From Ctena decussata (taxonomy: Eukaryota; Mollusca; Bivalvia; Lucinida; Lucinidae), in NCBI GenBank assembly GCA_963989385.1, contig OZ022508.1:52429087-52493086 (forward strand): a stretch of DNA of 64,000 nucleotides. Direction: 5' to 3'. A program made the translations under genes and the position numbers. Shown here piece by piece: positions 1 to 12,200 of this stretch. Numbering within the stretch: position 1 is the stretch's first letter; each line of letters begins with the position of its first letter. The notes under the pieces are model-generated. The model did no database searches. It was not told the origin of the DNA and worked only from the letters and a program-made list of their open reading frames with translations.

Positions 1-199
1 ACAAAACACCCTATACTTACCCCACTGGGTGACCTTGAAGTCAAGGTCATCGACTTAGAATTTTGTTTTAAAGATTTTGGTTTAAGTTTTATATTTATGA
101 AGACATATTTCACAGTGCCACAATGATGGACTCAGTAGATACTAATACTTGGGCTGATGTTAGATATTGGTTCAGGGTTTTGATACATACTAGCCCTGT

Positions 200-244
<45 letters not shown>

Positions 245-450
245 TCAGTTTTTTTACCTCAAGCTCAAGGACTTTGAAATTTCATTTCATTTTTTTTTTA
301 TTTTAATTTTATTTTAAGACTTATTTCTGAATTTCTGAGATAGCTTTTGTGTTTTCATTATGGACATGCTTCCAACCCCCCCCCCCCCCTCCCCCCATCA
401 GTTTTTTTTTTACCTCAAGCTCATGGACTTTGAAATTTCATTTCATTTTT
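1..450. other. Flank with tandem duplication and poly-C
   Basis: No coding signal. A 43-base C run sits at 201-243. The sequence after it (about 241-375) is repeated at 387-450 and continues at 4736-4815, so this is a tandem duplication whose second copy was split by the element at 451-4735. It is probably intronic or upstream sequence of the PAXIP1-like gene, whose earlier exons are not in the window. Confidence 0.6.
201..243. repeat. Poly-C run
   Basis: Uninterrupted C homopolymer of 43 bases. A shorter interrupted C run lies at about 377-397 in the second copy of the flanking duplication. Confidence 0.95.
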
Positions 451-1735
451 TATGCCCCCAACTTCGGAGAAGTTGAGGGGGCATATTGGTTTGGGCCTGT
501 CCGTCCATCCGTCCGTCTGTCCGTCCGTCCGTCTGTCCGTAGCGCCTTTTGGCAGCTGGGAAACTCAAGAACCGCTTATGCTAGGATCTTGAAATTTTAT
601 ATGTGATATGAACATGAAAAATAAGCGGACCCGTATTTTTTATTTTTTCAGCGGGTCAGGTATTTCCAGAGTTATGCCCCTTTTTCGACTTAGTCTATGG
701 AAGCTTGTGAACAAAATATCTCAAGAATCCCTGAAGCTAGGATCATGATATTTTGCAGGATGACATTGCCCAAGGTGTAGATGACCTGATTAACTTTTGA
801 AAAAAATTTGCCAATTTTTGACCAAGTTATGCCCCTTTTTCGACTTAGTGCATTGTAAGCCTATGGAACCTTGTGAACAAAATATCTCAAGAACCCCTGA
901 AGCTAGGAGCATGATTTTTTGCAGGAAGATACTGCCTGTGGTGTAGATGACCTGATTAACTTTTGAAAAAAATTCGTGAATTTTTGATCAAGTTATTCCC
1001 CTTTTTCGACTTAGTGCATTGTAAGCCTATGGTACAAAGGTACCCTTACATAAAGTCAAGAACAATAAGAGCTAGGAACTTGAAACTTTATACACATGAT
1101 CAGTATGGAAAATAAGCAGACCCGTATTTTTTTATTTTTCTGTCGGTCATGTATTTCCAGAGTTATGCCCCCTTTTCGACTTAGCCTGTGGAAACTTGTG
1201 AACAAAATATCTCAAGAACCCCTGATGCTAGGATCATGAGGTTTTGCAGGATGAGAATGCCCAAGGTGTAGATGACCTGATTAACTTTTGAAACAAATTT
1301 GTGAATTTTTGACCGAGTTATGCCCCTTTTACAACTTAGTAAGCCTATGGAACCTTGTGAACAAAATATCTCAAGAACCCCTGATGTTAGGAGCATGATT
1401 TTTTGCAGGAAGATACTGCCTGTGGTGTAGATGACCTGATTAACTTTTGAAAAGAAATCATAAATTTTTGATTGAGTTATGCCCCTTTTTCGACTTAGTG
1501 CATTGTAAGCCTATGGAACCTTGTGAACAATATATCTCAAGAACACCTGATGCTAGGAGCATGATTTTATGCAGGAAGATACTGCCTGTGGTGTAGATGA
1601 CCTGATTAACTTTTGAAACTTATTTGTAAATTTTGGATTGAGTTGTGCCCCTTTTTCAACTTAGTGCATTATTTGCCTATGGAAGCTTGTGAACAAAATA
1701 TCTGGAGAACCCCTGATGCTAGGATCATGATTTTT

Positions 1736-1830
1736 ATGCCCCCAACTTCGGAGAAGTTGAGGGGGCATATTGGTTTGGGCCTGTCCGTCCGTCCGTCCGT
1801 CTGTCCGTCTGTCCGTAACGCCTTTTGGCA
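1736..1830 (+). repeat. Second copy of the element 5' end inside the array
   Basis: The hairpin 5' end and (GTCC)n of the enclosing element recur in mid-array, directly after 'gatcatgattttt'. At this point other units continue 'gatcatgattttttgcagg' in the same register. Only one 3' end follows, so this is either self-insertion of a second copy or a recombinant of two copies. Confidence 0.75.
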
Positions 1831-3190
1831 GCTGGGAAACCCAAGAACTGCTTATGCTAGGATGTTGAAATTTTGTGTGTGGCATGTACTTGAAAAATAA
1901 GCGGACCCGTATTTTTTCTTTTTTCCGCCGGTCATGTATTTCCAGAGTTATGCCCCTTTTTCAACTTAGTCTATGGAACCTTGTGAACAAAATATCTCAA
2001 GAACCCCTGATGCTAGGATCATGATTTTTTGCAGGATGACATTGCCCAAGGTGTAGATGACCTGATTAACTTTTGGAAAAAATTAGGGAATTTTTGACCG
2101 AGTTATGCCCCTTTTTTGACTTAGTGCATTGTAAGCCTATGGAACCTTGTGAACAAAATATCTCAAAAATCCCTGATGCTAGGATCATGAGGTTTTGCAG
2201 GATGACAATGCCCAAGGTGTAGATGACCTTATTAACTTTTGAAATAAATTTGTGAATTTTTGACCGAGTTATGCCCCTTTTCGACTTAGTGCATTGTAAG
2301 CCTATGGAACCTTGTGAACAAAATATCTCAAGAACCCCTGATGCTAGGATCATGAATTTTTGCAGGAAGATATTGCCCAAGGTGTAGACGACCTGATTAA
2401 CTTTTGAAATAAATTGGTGAATTTTTGATCGAGTTATGCCCCCTTTTTGACTTAGTGCATTGGAAGCCTATGGAACCTTGTGAACAAAATATCTCGAGGA
2501 CCCCTGGTGCTATGATCATGATTTTTTGCAGGAAGACATTTCCTGAGGTGTAGATGACCTGATTAACTTTTGAACAATACTTGTGAATTTTTGACTGAGT
2601 TATTCTCCTTTTTCGACTTAGTGCATTGAAGCCTATGGTACAAAGGTATCCTTACATACGGTCAAGAACCATAACAGATAGGAACTTGAAATCTTGTATG
2701 CTGCATGAACATGAAAAATAACCGAACCTGTATATTTTTTCCGGTCTCGTCATTTAGGAGTTATGCCCCTGTTTCGACTTTGTCATTTTATATAGGAACA
2801 ACCTTGTGAACAAAATATCTGAAGAACAGCATAAGCTAGGGTCCTGATACTTGGCACACAGTTACAGATTAGGGTGCCCATGACTTGATTAACTTTTGAG
2901 CCTATTTCGTAAATTTTTGGTTGAGTTATTCCCCTTTTTCAGACATAGGCATTTTGTATAGGAACAAGCTTGTGAACAAATATCTGAAGAACCGCATAAG
3001 CTAGGATCCTTATATTTGGCATGCAGGTTAGGACCAAGGTATAGATAACCTGATTAACTTAAGAGCCCATTTTATAAATGTTTGACAGAATTTTTCTCAT
3101 TTTCGGACATAGGCATTTTGTATACAAAGACGCTATATGAATAACTTCGTGAACAAAATATCTGAAGAACCACTAAGCTATGTTCCTTAT

Positions 3191-4599
3191 TGTCGCACCT
3201 GCTGTAGCAAGGTGCGATATAGGAGTTCACTTTTCCGTCCGTCCGTCAGTCCATCCGTCCGTCCGTCCGTCAGTCCGTCCGTCCGTCCACAATTACGTCG
3301 ACCCTAGCGTTCGGGTCCATTATTCTCAATCTATGATACCTACATTCATCAAACCTGGTATAAAGTTTCTTCTTAGAATGGTCTCGAGGAACCTTGAACT
3401 TATTTTGACCTTTGACCTATTTTTCATGCTCTAATGACTTTGTAAAATTCTGTGCTGTCCGTCCATCCACAATTACGTCGACCCTAACGTTCGGGTCCAT
3501 TATTCTCAATCTATGATACCTACGTTCATCAAACCTGGTATAAAGTTTCTTCTTAGAATGGTCTCAAGGAACCTTGCACTTATTTTGACCTTTGACCTAT
3601 TTTTCATGCTCTGATGACTTCATAAAATTCTATGCCAAAAATTATGTGTTTAAGTCCATTTCTCTCCATCTATGATACCTGCAATCTTCAAACCTGGTAT
3701 AAACATTTTTCTTAGGATGGTCTAGAGGACTGTTGCCTTTATTTTGACCTTTGACCTATATTTTATGCTCTGCTGACTTAGTAAAATTTTACGTCCAAAA
3801 TTACGTCAACCCTAGCATATACTGGTCCATTTCTCTCAATCTATGATACCTAGAGTCATCAAACCTGGTGTAAAGTTTCTATTTAGGTTGATCTAGAGGA
3901 TTGTTGCACTTATTTTGACCCATATTTCATGCTCTGCTGACTTCGTAAAATTTTACTTACAAAATTAAATTGACCCTATCATTGAAGTCCATTTCTCTCT
4001 GACAATCTATGGGAGCTAGAATCATCAAACCTGGTATAAAGTATCATCTTAGAATGAACTCGTGGATTAATGCACTTGTTTCAGCCCTTGATATATATTT
4101 CACGTGCTACTGATTTTGTAAAATTTCACATCCAAAATTGTGTCGACCTTAGGGTTTGAGTCCATCTCCCTTTAAATACAATTGGTGGAATCATCAAACC
4201 TGGCTTGAAGATTGTCCTGGGATGCTGCTATTATTTGATATCATGCTCTACTGACCTTATAAATTTTATGTCAACCTGGCATCCATGGTTATATGGACAA
4301 GAGCATTCAAGTCCGTTTCTCACGAACTATACCACCTACAATCATCAGACATGGCATAAAATGTTTTCTTAAGCTGGTGTCCTCGATTGTTTGACTGCTT
4401 TATACCTTTAACCTATATTTTCAACTCTGTTGACTGTAGAGCTTTATGTATAGAACTGCATCTTTTCTAGTTTGTAAGTCCAATTTGCTCAAATTTCTAC
4501 ATAAATTCATCAGACCTAGTGTACACTTTCCTCTAACCATGGTATGTACTACTGAGAAAGCATAAGGCAGGTGCGACATAGCATTCCGCGGAATTCTTG
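3191..4599 (+). mobile_element. Nested tandem-array element (TCGCACCTGC family)
   Basis: The 5' end carries TCGCACCTGCTGTAGCAAGG with its inverse GGTGCGATA, then (GTCC)n at about 3235-3290. Tandem units of ~165 bp follow ('attacgtcgaccctagcgtt', 'tatgatacctacattcatca'). The 3' end has GGCAGGTGCGA, the inverse of the start, then the hairpin ATTCCGCGGAAT and CTTG at 4596-4599. It sits inside the preceding element: the left flank 'ttccttat' and right flank 'tatttggca' rejoin as 'ccttatatttggca', which is present uninterrupted at about 3007-3022 in a sister unit. A truncated relative lies at 7211-7320. Confidence 0.75.
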
Positions 4600-4825
4600 T
4601 ATTTGGCATACAGTTACAAGCTATGATGTAGATGAACCAATTAAACCCCTTTCTGACTTAAACATTATGGGATGAGCCTTCTTTAGAGGCAAGCATATGG
4701 TTGGGGGCATAGTGTTTCATAAACACATTTTCTAGTTTTATTCTAATTTTATTTTTTTAAGACTTATTTCTGAGATAGCTTTTGTTTATAAATGTGTTTT
4801 CATTATGGACATGCTTGCATGAAGT

Positions 4826-5060
4826 TTTATGCATAGCAGTCCACACCACCATACCGGCTGAGTGATGGGCAAGCAACAATTCAGGCGAGCTATGCTGTCA
4901 GGCGACAGCTCTTGTTAATGCATGGCTTTATTACACTTTCAGATGAGACGTCATACGATAAACAGGGTTCCATTGCATACAGCCTTTCATTATCACCCTC
5001 CCATTATCCTACCGTTAAAAAGTGTGTAAATTCACAAGTCATCCATATATCCATGCATTG
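4826..5060 (+). repeat. Decayed SINE-like sequence
   Basis: The stretch 'catacagcctttcattatca' at about 4976 matches the body of the tRNA-derived SINE at 28808. The tRNA-like head is not convincing here. Just downstream, 'aattcacaagtcatccatat' is repeated at about 5029 and 5098. Confidence 0.4.
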
Positions 5061-5243
5061 TAAAAACAATAAGTGAAATTCTGTGAAAAAGGGTGTAAAT
5101 TCACAAGTCATCCATATATCCATGCATTGTAAAAAACAAACTGTTCCATTTTTGGGACAAATCAGATATATCTTTTAGGTGTCTCAATATCATGTAGAAG
5201 TTATACAGTAAACATTTTCTATAATTGTCTCCTCCATCTTCTT

Positions 5244-5430
5244 ATGAGCCGCGACACAGGAAAACCAACAAAGTGGTTGTGCGCCCAGTGCAGACTCAGA
5301 CCAGCCTGGGCATGCGCCCAGTCTGATCAGACTCTTCGCTAAGCACTTAAAGGGTAAAGCGGATGCTCCGGCTGATCTGAGTCTGGGCTGGGCGCAAACC
5401 ACTTCGTTGATTTTGTCGTGTCGTGGCTGT
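5244..5430. mobile_element. Palindromic MITE family A, copy 1 (short)
   Basis: Terminal inverted repeats are ATGAGCCGCGACAC and GTGTCGTGGCT. Internal matches to the family are CAACAAAGTGGTTGTGCGCCC and TCTGATCAGACTCTTCGC. At about 187 bp it lacks part of the centre found in the ~240-bp copies. It is non-coding. Confidence 0.8.
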
Positions 5431-5575
5431 TATTTGGATCAGGGGCATGTTCTGTCTGAATATAATTTATATGACAGTTAGGAAACAGTGCAGATCTTGT
5501 CAGAATATAGTTTCATCTAGGCCTACACTATTCACTTAGGTGTACTGTTACTGTCCAGTTCTTTACTACTTCAAG

Positions 5576-5720
5576 CTCCAAAAGCGAAAATAGTTGAATT
5601 TGCGTACAGTGAGATTCAGATAAGGGGGCTCATTATGATTATGGGATGGGAATGTATACTGTTTGCCTTCTAGTCTTTGGATTCTCAGTACGATTTAGCA
5701 TGGATGAAACATTTTTTTGG
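5576..5720. mobile_element. Palindromic MITE family B copy
   Basis: Palindromic repeat of the family with 'cagatgaggcggctcataat' at the centre and 'ctctggtctttgaattctca' on the flank; this copy is diverged. Other copies lie at 15290, 20465, 25440, 25690, 26140, 45735 and 52230. Confidence 0.6.
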
Positions 5721-6064
5721 AATTTTGAGATTTTGCAGATGCAAGTTCTGTGTTCTACTTGATGGTATTAAATTTGGAAGTCATTGTTGTAAGTATAGGG
5801 AGAAGAATCTGATCAGAGGGCGTTACCTCATCAGAGAAAGTTATTTATGTGCAGAATTGGGCTCTTTTGATTTCATACATAACATTAAATCAGCAGAGAA
5901 AATTATCCGACAGTTTATTCAGATATGATTACAGATCTATTGAAAATTTCCTAAGGGCAAACAGACATATTTAGTTCCATGCCTGAAAAAAAAATGTCTA
6001 ATAGTATCTAAATCAATATTGTGTGGCAATATTTAGGGTAAATATGATTTGTATGATTTTTCAG

Positions 6065-6205
6065 GCCCTACGAGACCAGAGACGAGTGGTGACAGCATTC
6101 TGGCTGAATGACGTGTTACTGAAGAAGAAGATGCAGCCTCCGTGGCAGGCCCTTCATCTTCCGTTGTTGTATAGTGAAGAAAACAACAAACCTTGTAGTA
6201 ATCAG
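6065..6205 (+). CDS. PAXIP1: PAXIP1 exon: C-terminal part of BRCT3
   Basis: 47 codons in phase 0, from acceptor TTTTTCAG to donor CAG|GTATTT. The text RVVTAFWLNDVLLKKK and PPWQALHLP matches the vertebrate PTIP segment around 'AHWLNTVLKKKK'. The preceding exon was not found in the window. Confidence 0.9.
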
Positions 6206-9200
6206 GTATTTTATCACCCTAAAATCACCAAGTATTGGGACAGATAGGTCAGAGCAAACTGCAGACCCAGAACAGACTGCTTCTAAAGGAGCTTTTAGAT
6301 GCAGTTCTGCATTGAAAAACTAAACTGTTCGAAGTCAGTTTTTAGAATTTTTTTTGTAGCTTCTTTAATACTTCAGACACTATAATGCAGTCATATACAG
6401 TTATTCTTAAATTATCAAATAATGAAAAAGTTGTGTTTTTGGATTTGGAATTGAAATGCTGGGTATAATTGCAGACATGAAGTTAACTTCTTGTGAATAG
6501 AGGAATGGATTTTGACCAATTTGGACTGAGGATCACTGTTCTTCTTATTTATACAAATACTATATTATAGTTTTTGGTGCATTGTGTACAAGAGATTTTG
6601 AAAATTGCAGCTTCTTATTTTTCTAAATTAGTGCTCATTCCTAGTAATTTTCAACATTATCACCTGTTACTGCTCTTGATAGTTCTATTTTTGTGTAAAT
6701 TTTACTTTTCAGATTTTGTGTGTTACAAACTTCGAAGATGATGAGAGAACTCGAGTAAAACAGATGATAAATGCTATTGGTGCCAAATACACTGGTTATA
6801 TGACCAGAACAAATTCAGCATTGGTTTGCAAAGGGTATGTATTGCCTTGCCTGTGGCTAGTAGAAGGGAGACATAGGTATCGCCTACCGTAATCGACCCA
6901 TTTACCGCACCGTGTGCTTAACTTTTTCAAAATTGCAACAAAAAGATGTGGTTAAAATGTATTTAATAACCGCACACTCAGAACAATGAAATGCAGGGTG
7001 ACTGGAAAGAGGCAACATGGGTAGGACTGGAAATACTTTGTGTTTATACTTTTCATGAGTTCCCTGTTAATTATTGGGTTTTGTGAGAGTTTCAAAGAAA
7101 AGGCAGTGTGCGCTTGTGCAGTTTGTCCGGAAATGGCCTTGGTGTGCGGTTATAGGGGCATGTGCGGTAAATGGGTCGATTACGGTATATCTTTCTTTCT
7201 TTTCTTTCTTATGTTGAGATTTTGTCGCACCTGCTTTAGCAAGGTGCAATATAGGTGTCAAGTTTTCCATTTGTCCATCTGTTTACAATGTATGGCCACC
7301 CTAGCATTTTAGTCCATTCAAATGAAATCACAGTCTGCTCAGAGTCTTTGCTTTGCGCTTAAAGGGTAGCTAAAGGGTAGCTGAGGGTCAAAGCTATGTC
7401 CATGCAGACAGCGAAGACTGTGACCAGACTGGGTGCACATGTCACTTTGTTGGTTTTCTCTTGTCCCAGCTCATATTAAGACAGTGCTTGTATTTTCAGC
7501 CCTGATGGTGTGAAGTACCAAAAAGCTAAAGATTGGCGGATACCTGTGGTGAATGTTCTGTGGCTCTCAGATCTTATCCTGGGCTACATGGATGCCCTGA
7601 AGTTACCAATACACAGTAAATACCTACAAGTGGGGCACGGTGACGAATTTGTGATGGACATGAATAAAGTGCACCATTTGATGTGTAAGATCACACTTCT
7701 TGATAAGCACGATAATTTTGAAATAATTTCTGATAAGTTGCTCTTTAAACATAGTTTTGGTCTTCTATAGCTGCCTTTGTTCTGATGAGAACTGCCTGGC
7801 AAGCCAGATATAATAAGGAGCCACAACATACCTTCTTGTGCAGAAATAAGAAAGAAATATCCCAGCAATATTAAATATAATATCTTGGCCTTCAAAATTG
7901 GTCCATTAAAAATTGTAGTTCCTCTTTCATATTAAAGTAACTTTGAAATTTTCTAAAAATTGGGACCCTAAAATACTGTAATTGTCCTAAGAATGGAACA
8001 GTTTGGTTTTACAGTGCAGTAATGTGACCAAAAGATGCCGATGAAATGCAAATAGTGCAGACTGTAATCAGACTGCTCCTGGAGGAGTAGCCTGATCTGA
8101 GTCTGCATGTTTGCTCAGGCCTGTCTATCATAGTACTTAAAATTTTACAGTTGTTAATATGAAGCTAGACCAATAAAAAAATACACACTGAATTTTTTTT
8201 TCATAAATTGTTTCTCGTAGGAATACATGACTCCACTGTTGTAACCATCCTTAATTGACAGAAAAAGATAAATACGTGTTTGAAAGTAAAAGGTGTGATC
8301 TCAGATAAAATATTACAAACTGTAAGTTTTTGTACTTACTCAGAGTGATGAGACATTGAGACTTGAACATTGAAAAGTGTGCCTGGCTTTTCATGTATAC
8401 TTATGTCTCCCCCCTTCAGGGTCGGGAGACATATTGTTTTTCCCCGGGCGTCTGTCCGTCCGTCCGTCCGTCCGTCTGTCTGTCACAAATCATGTCCGTT
8501 CTATAACTTGAAAACCGCTCAAGCTATATTCGCGAAACTTCATATAAATATCAATCAACATGAGACGACGTGCAGAGTGCAAGAATGGTAACTCTGGCAT
8601 TTATACTTTTTGAGTTATTTCCCTTGGAACTTAGTCCATCACAAAATTGTGTTTCAATGGTGTCCGTTCTATAACTTGAAAACCGCTCAAGCTATATTAG
8701 CGAAACTTCATATAAATATCAGTCAACATGAGACGACGTGCAGAGTGCAAGAATGGTAACTCTGGCATTTATACTTTTTGAGTTATTTCCCTTGGAACTT
8801 AGTCCATCACAAAATGGTGTTTCAATCGTGTCCGTTCTATAACTTGAAAACCGCTCAAGCTATATTCGCGAAACTTCATATAAATATCAATCAACATGAG
8901 ACGACGTGCAGAGTGCAAGAATGGTAACTCTGGCATTTATACTTTCTGAGTTATTTCCCTTGGAACTTAGTCCATCACAAAATTGTGTTTCAATCGTGTC
9001 CTTTCTATAACTTGAAAACCGCTCAAGCTATATTAGCGAAACTTCATATAAATATCAATCAACATGAGATGACGTGCAGAGTGCAAGAATGGTAACTCTG
9101 GCATTTATACTTTTTGAGTTATTTCCCTTGGAACTAAGTCCATCACAAAATTGTGTTTCAATTATGTCCGCTCTATAACTTGAAAACTGCTCAAGCTATG

Positions 9201-12200
9201 TTCACGAAACTTCATACAAATATCAATCAACTTGAGGCGATGTGCAGAGTGCACAAATGGTAACTCTGGCATTTATACTTTTTGAGTTATTTCCCTTGGA
9301 ACTTTGTCCATCACAAAATTGCGTCTCAGTCGAGTCTGTCTATAACTTTAAAACCATTCAAGCTATATTCATGAAAGTTCATACAAATATCAATCAACAT
9401 CAAACGACGTGCAGAATGCACTCTGGCGTTTATACTTTTTGAGTTATTTCCCTTGGAACTTTGTCCTTCACAAAATTGCGTCTCAGTCGAGTCCGTCTAT
9501 AACTTGAAAACCATTCAAGCTATATTCACGAAACTTCATACAAATATCAATCAACATTAGAAGAATTGCATAGTGCAAGAACCATAACTCTTGCATTTAT
9601 ACTCCTTGAGTTATTTCCCTTGGACCTTTGTCAGTCACAAAATCGTGTCTCAATCGCTTTATTACTTGAAAACCGGACAAGCTATATTCACGAAACTTCA
9701 TACAAATGTCAGTCAACACCAGACAACCTGCAGAGCACAGCATTTATACTATTTGAGTTATTTCCCTTGGAACTTTGTCATTCACAAAATCGTGTCTCAA
9801 TCGTCTAAGCTCTATAACTTGAAAACCGTTTAAGCTATATTCATGAAACTTCATACAAATATCAGTCAACATATAAATAGACCACGTGCAGAGCACTGTA
9901 ACTCTTGCATTTATATTTTTTGACAAAAACTAAATATGAATATCAGTCAACATTACATGACATGCAGAGCATAACAACTAAAACTCTTGCATTTATACTT
10001 TTTACTTATTATGAATCCCTGCTTCAGGGTAGGGAAACATATTGTTTTTCCCTTGGCGTCGTAATGACTGATCCTTTTGACATCAAAAAGGGGGGAGACA
10101 TTCTGTTTTTTCGTAGAAAAACAATTCTAGTTTAAAATTTCTTTTCAGTATGACAGCCCCCGTTGTTTCTTTAAAAGGTTTTGGTTCTTTTTTGTTTCAT
10201 TTGTTAGAACCATGCTTGCACTAAGGTTAATCTTACTGTGTGTTTGTACTTCTTGTAGTGGCCTGGCAGACACCTTTGAAAGTTTCAAAAGAATGGAAGG
10301 TGAGTCAGTAATGTCTGTCCTGAAACTAATGAATTCAAGATAAGATTTTCATACAGCTGAGATAGTTTCTGTTCATTATCTATAAAATATATGTTTGAAG
10401 AAACATCTTAAACCTTAAAGCGCCAAAGTGCCAAAAAGCAGACGAAATATTTATCTGTAGACTTTCAGTAAATGTTTTGTCTAAGCTATATCATATTTTG
10501 AATTGAAGGCATTATGAGCCACTTCATCTGGGTCTACTCTGCTTTCAAATTCAACTGTTTTCAGCTTAAGCAGTTTAGTGTTAAGGTGCTTTTCACATTT
10601 TTAGCTCACCTGAGCACGATGCTCAGGGTGAGCTTTTGGGATACCCTGATGTCCGTCGTCCGTCGTACGTCCGTCTGGACGTCAGGACGTCCGTCAACTT
10701 TTGCTTGTGTACACTCTAGCGGGCACAGTTTCGATCCAATCTTTATGAAATTTTGTCAGAATGTTTATCTCCATAAACTCTAGGCCAAGTTCGAAACTGG
10801 GTCATGTCGGGTCAAAAAACTAGGTCACTAGGTCAAATCTTAGAAAAACCTTGTGTACGCTCTAGAGGGCACAGTTTTCATCCAAAGTTCATGAAACTTT
10901 GTCAGAATGTTTATCCTCATAGTATCTAGGACAAGTTCGAAACTGGGTCACGTGGGGTCTAAAACTAGGTCACTAGGTCAAATCATAGAAAAACCTTGTG
11001 TACGCTCTAGAGGACACAGTTTTGATCCAATCTTTATGAAACTTTGTCAGAATGTTTATCTCCATAAAATCTAGGCCAAGTTAGAAACTGGGTCATGTCG
11101 GGTCAAAAACTAGGGCACAAGGTCAAATCTTAGAAAAACCTTGTGTACGCTCTAGAGGGCACAGTTTTCATCCAAAGTTCATGAAACTTTGTCAGAATGT
11201 TTATCCTCATAGTATTTAGGATAAGTTCGAAACTGGGTCACGTCGGGTCTAAAACTAGGTCACTAGGTCAAATCATAGAAAAACCTTGTGTACGCTCTAG
11301 AGGACAGAGTTTTGATCTAATCTTTATGAAACTTTGTCAGAATGTTAATCTCCATAAACTCTAGGCCAAATTTGAAACTGGGTCATGTCAGGTCAAAAAC
11401 TAGGTCACTAGGTCAAATCTTAGAAAAACCTTGTGTACGCTCTAGAAGGCACAGTTTTGATCTAAAGTTCATGAAACTTAATCAAAAAGTTTATCCTTAT
11501 AATATCTAGGATAAGTTTGAAACTGGGTCACGTCGGGTCAAAAACTAGGTCACTAGGTCAAATCATAGAAAAAACCTTGTGTATGCTCTAGAGGACACAG
11601 TTTTGATCCAATCTTTATGAAACATTGTCAGAATGTTTATCTCTTTAAACTCTAGGCCAAGTTCGAAACTGGGTCTTGTTGGGTCAAAAACTAGGTCAAT
11701 AGGTCAAATCTTAGAAAAGCCTTGTGTACGCTCTAGAAGGCACAGTTTTGATCCAAAGTTCATGAAACTTTGTCAGAATGTTTATCCTCATAATATGTAG
11801 GACAAGTTTGAAACTGGGCCATGTCGGGTCAAAAACTAGGTCACTAGGTCAAATCATAGAAAAACCTTGTGTACGCTCTAGAGGACACAGTTTTGATCTA
11901 ATCTTTATGAAACTTTGTCAGAATGTTTACTTCCATAAACTCTCGGCCAAGTTTGAAAGTAGGTCATGTTGGGTCAAAAACAAGGTCACTAGGTCAAATC
12001 ATAGAAAAACCTAGTGTACGCTCTAACGGACACAGTTTTGATCCAAAGTTCATGAAACTTTGTCAGAATGTTTATCCTCATAATATGTAGGATAAGTTTG
12101 AAACTGGGTCATGTCGGGTCAAAAACTTGGTCACTAGGTCAAATCTTAGAAAAACCTTGTGTACGCTCTAGAAGGCACAGTTTTCATCCAAAGTTCATGA

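Larger units (their letters stand above)
451..4735 (+). mobile_element. Tandem-array pearl/HINE-like element (ATGCCCCCAAC family)
   Basis: The 5' end is a hairpin (452-486: ATGCCCCCAACTT, loop, inverse) followed by (GTCC)n at about 499-540. Degenerate ~150-bp tandem units follow, each containing 'gagttatgcccctttttcgactta' style text (split here as GAGTTATGCCCC and CGACTTA) and AACAAAATATCTC. Near the 3' end GTTGGGGGCAT (about 4700-4710) is the inverse of the 5' end, followed by the hairpin GTGTTTCATAAACAC and CTAG at 4732-4735. The architecture fits the bivalve pearl elements and Helentron-type HINEs, which carry no genes. A second 5' end lies inside at 1736, and another element is nested at 3191-4599. 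Confidence 0.75.

Noticed and set aside
5677..5928. 83-residue + strand frame as an upstream PAXIP1 exon
   Set aside because: It coincides with a family B MITE. It has no BRCT text such as the expected GGTV or CTHL motifs.
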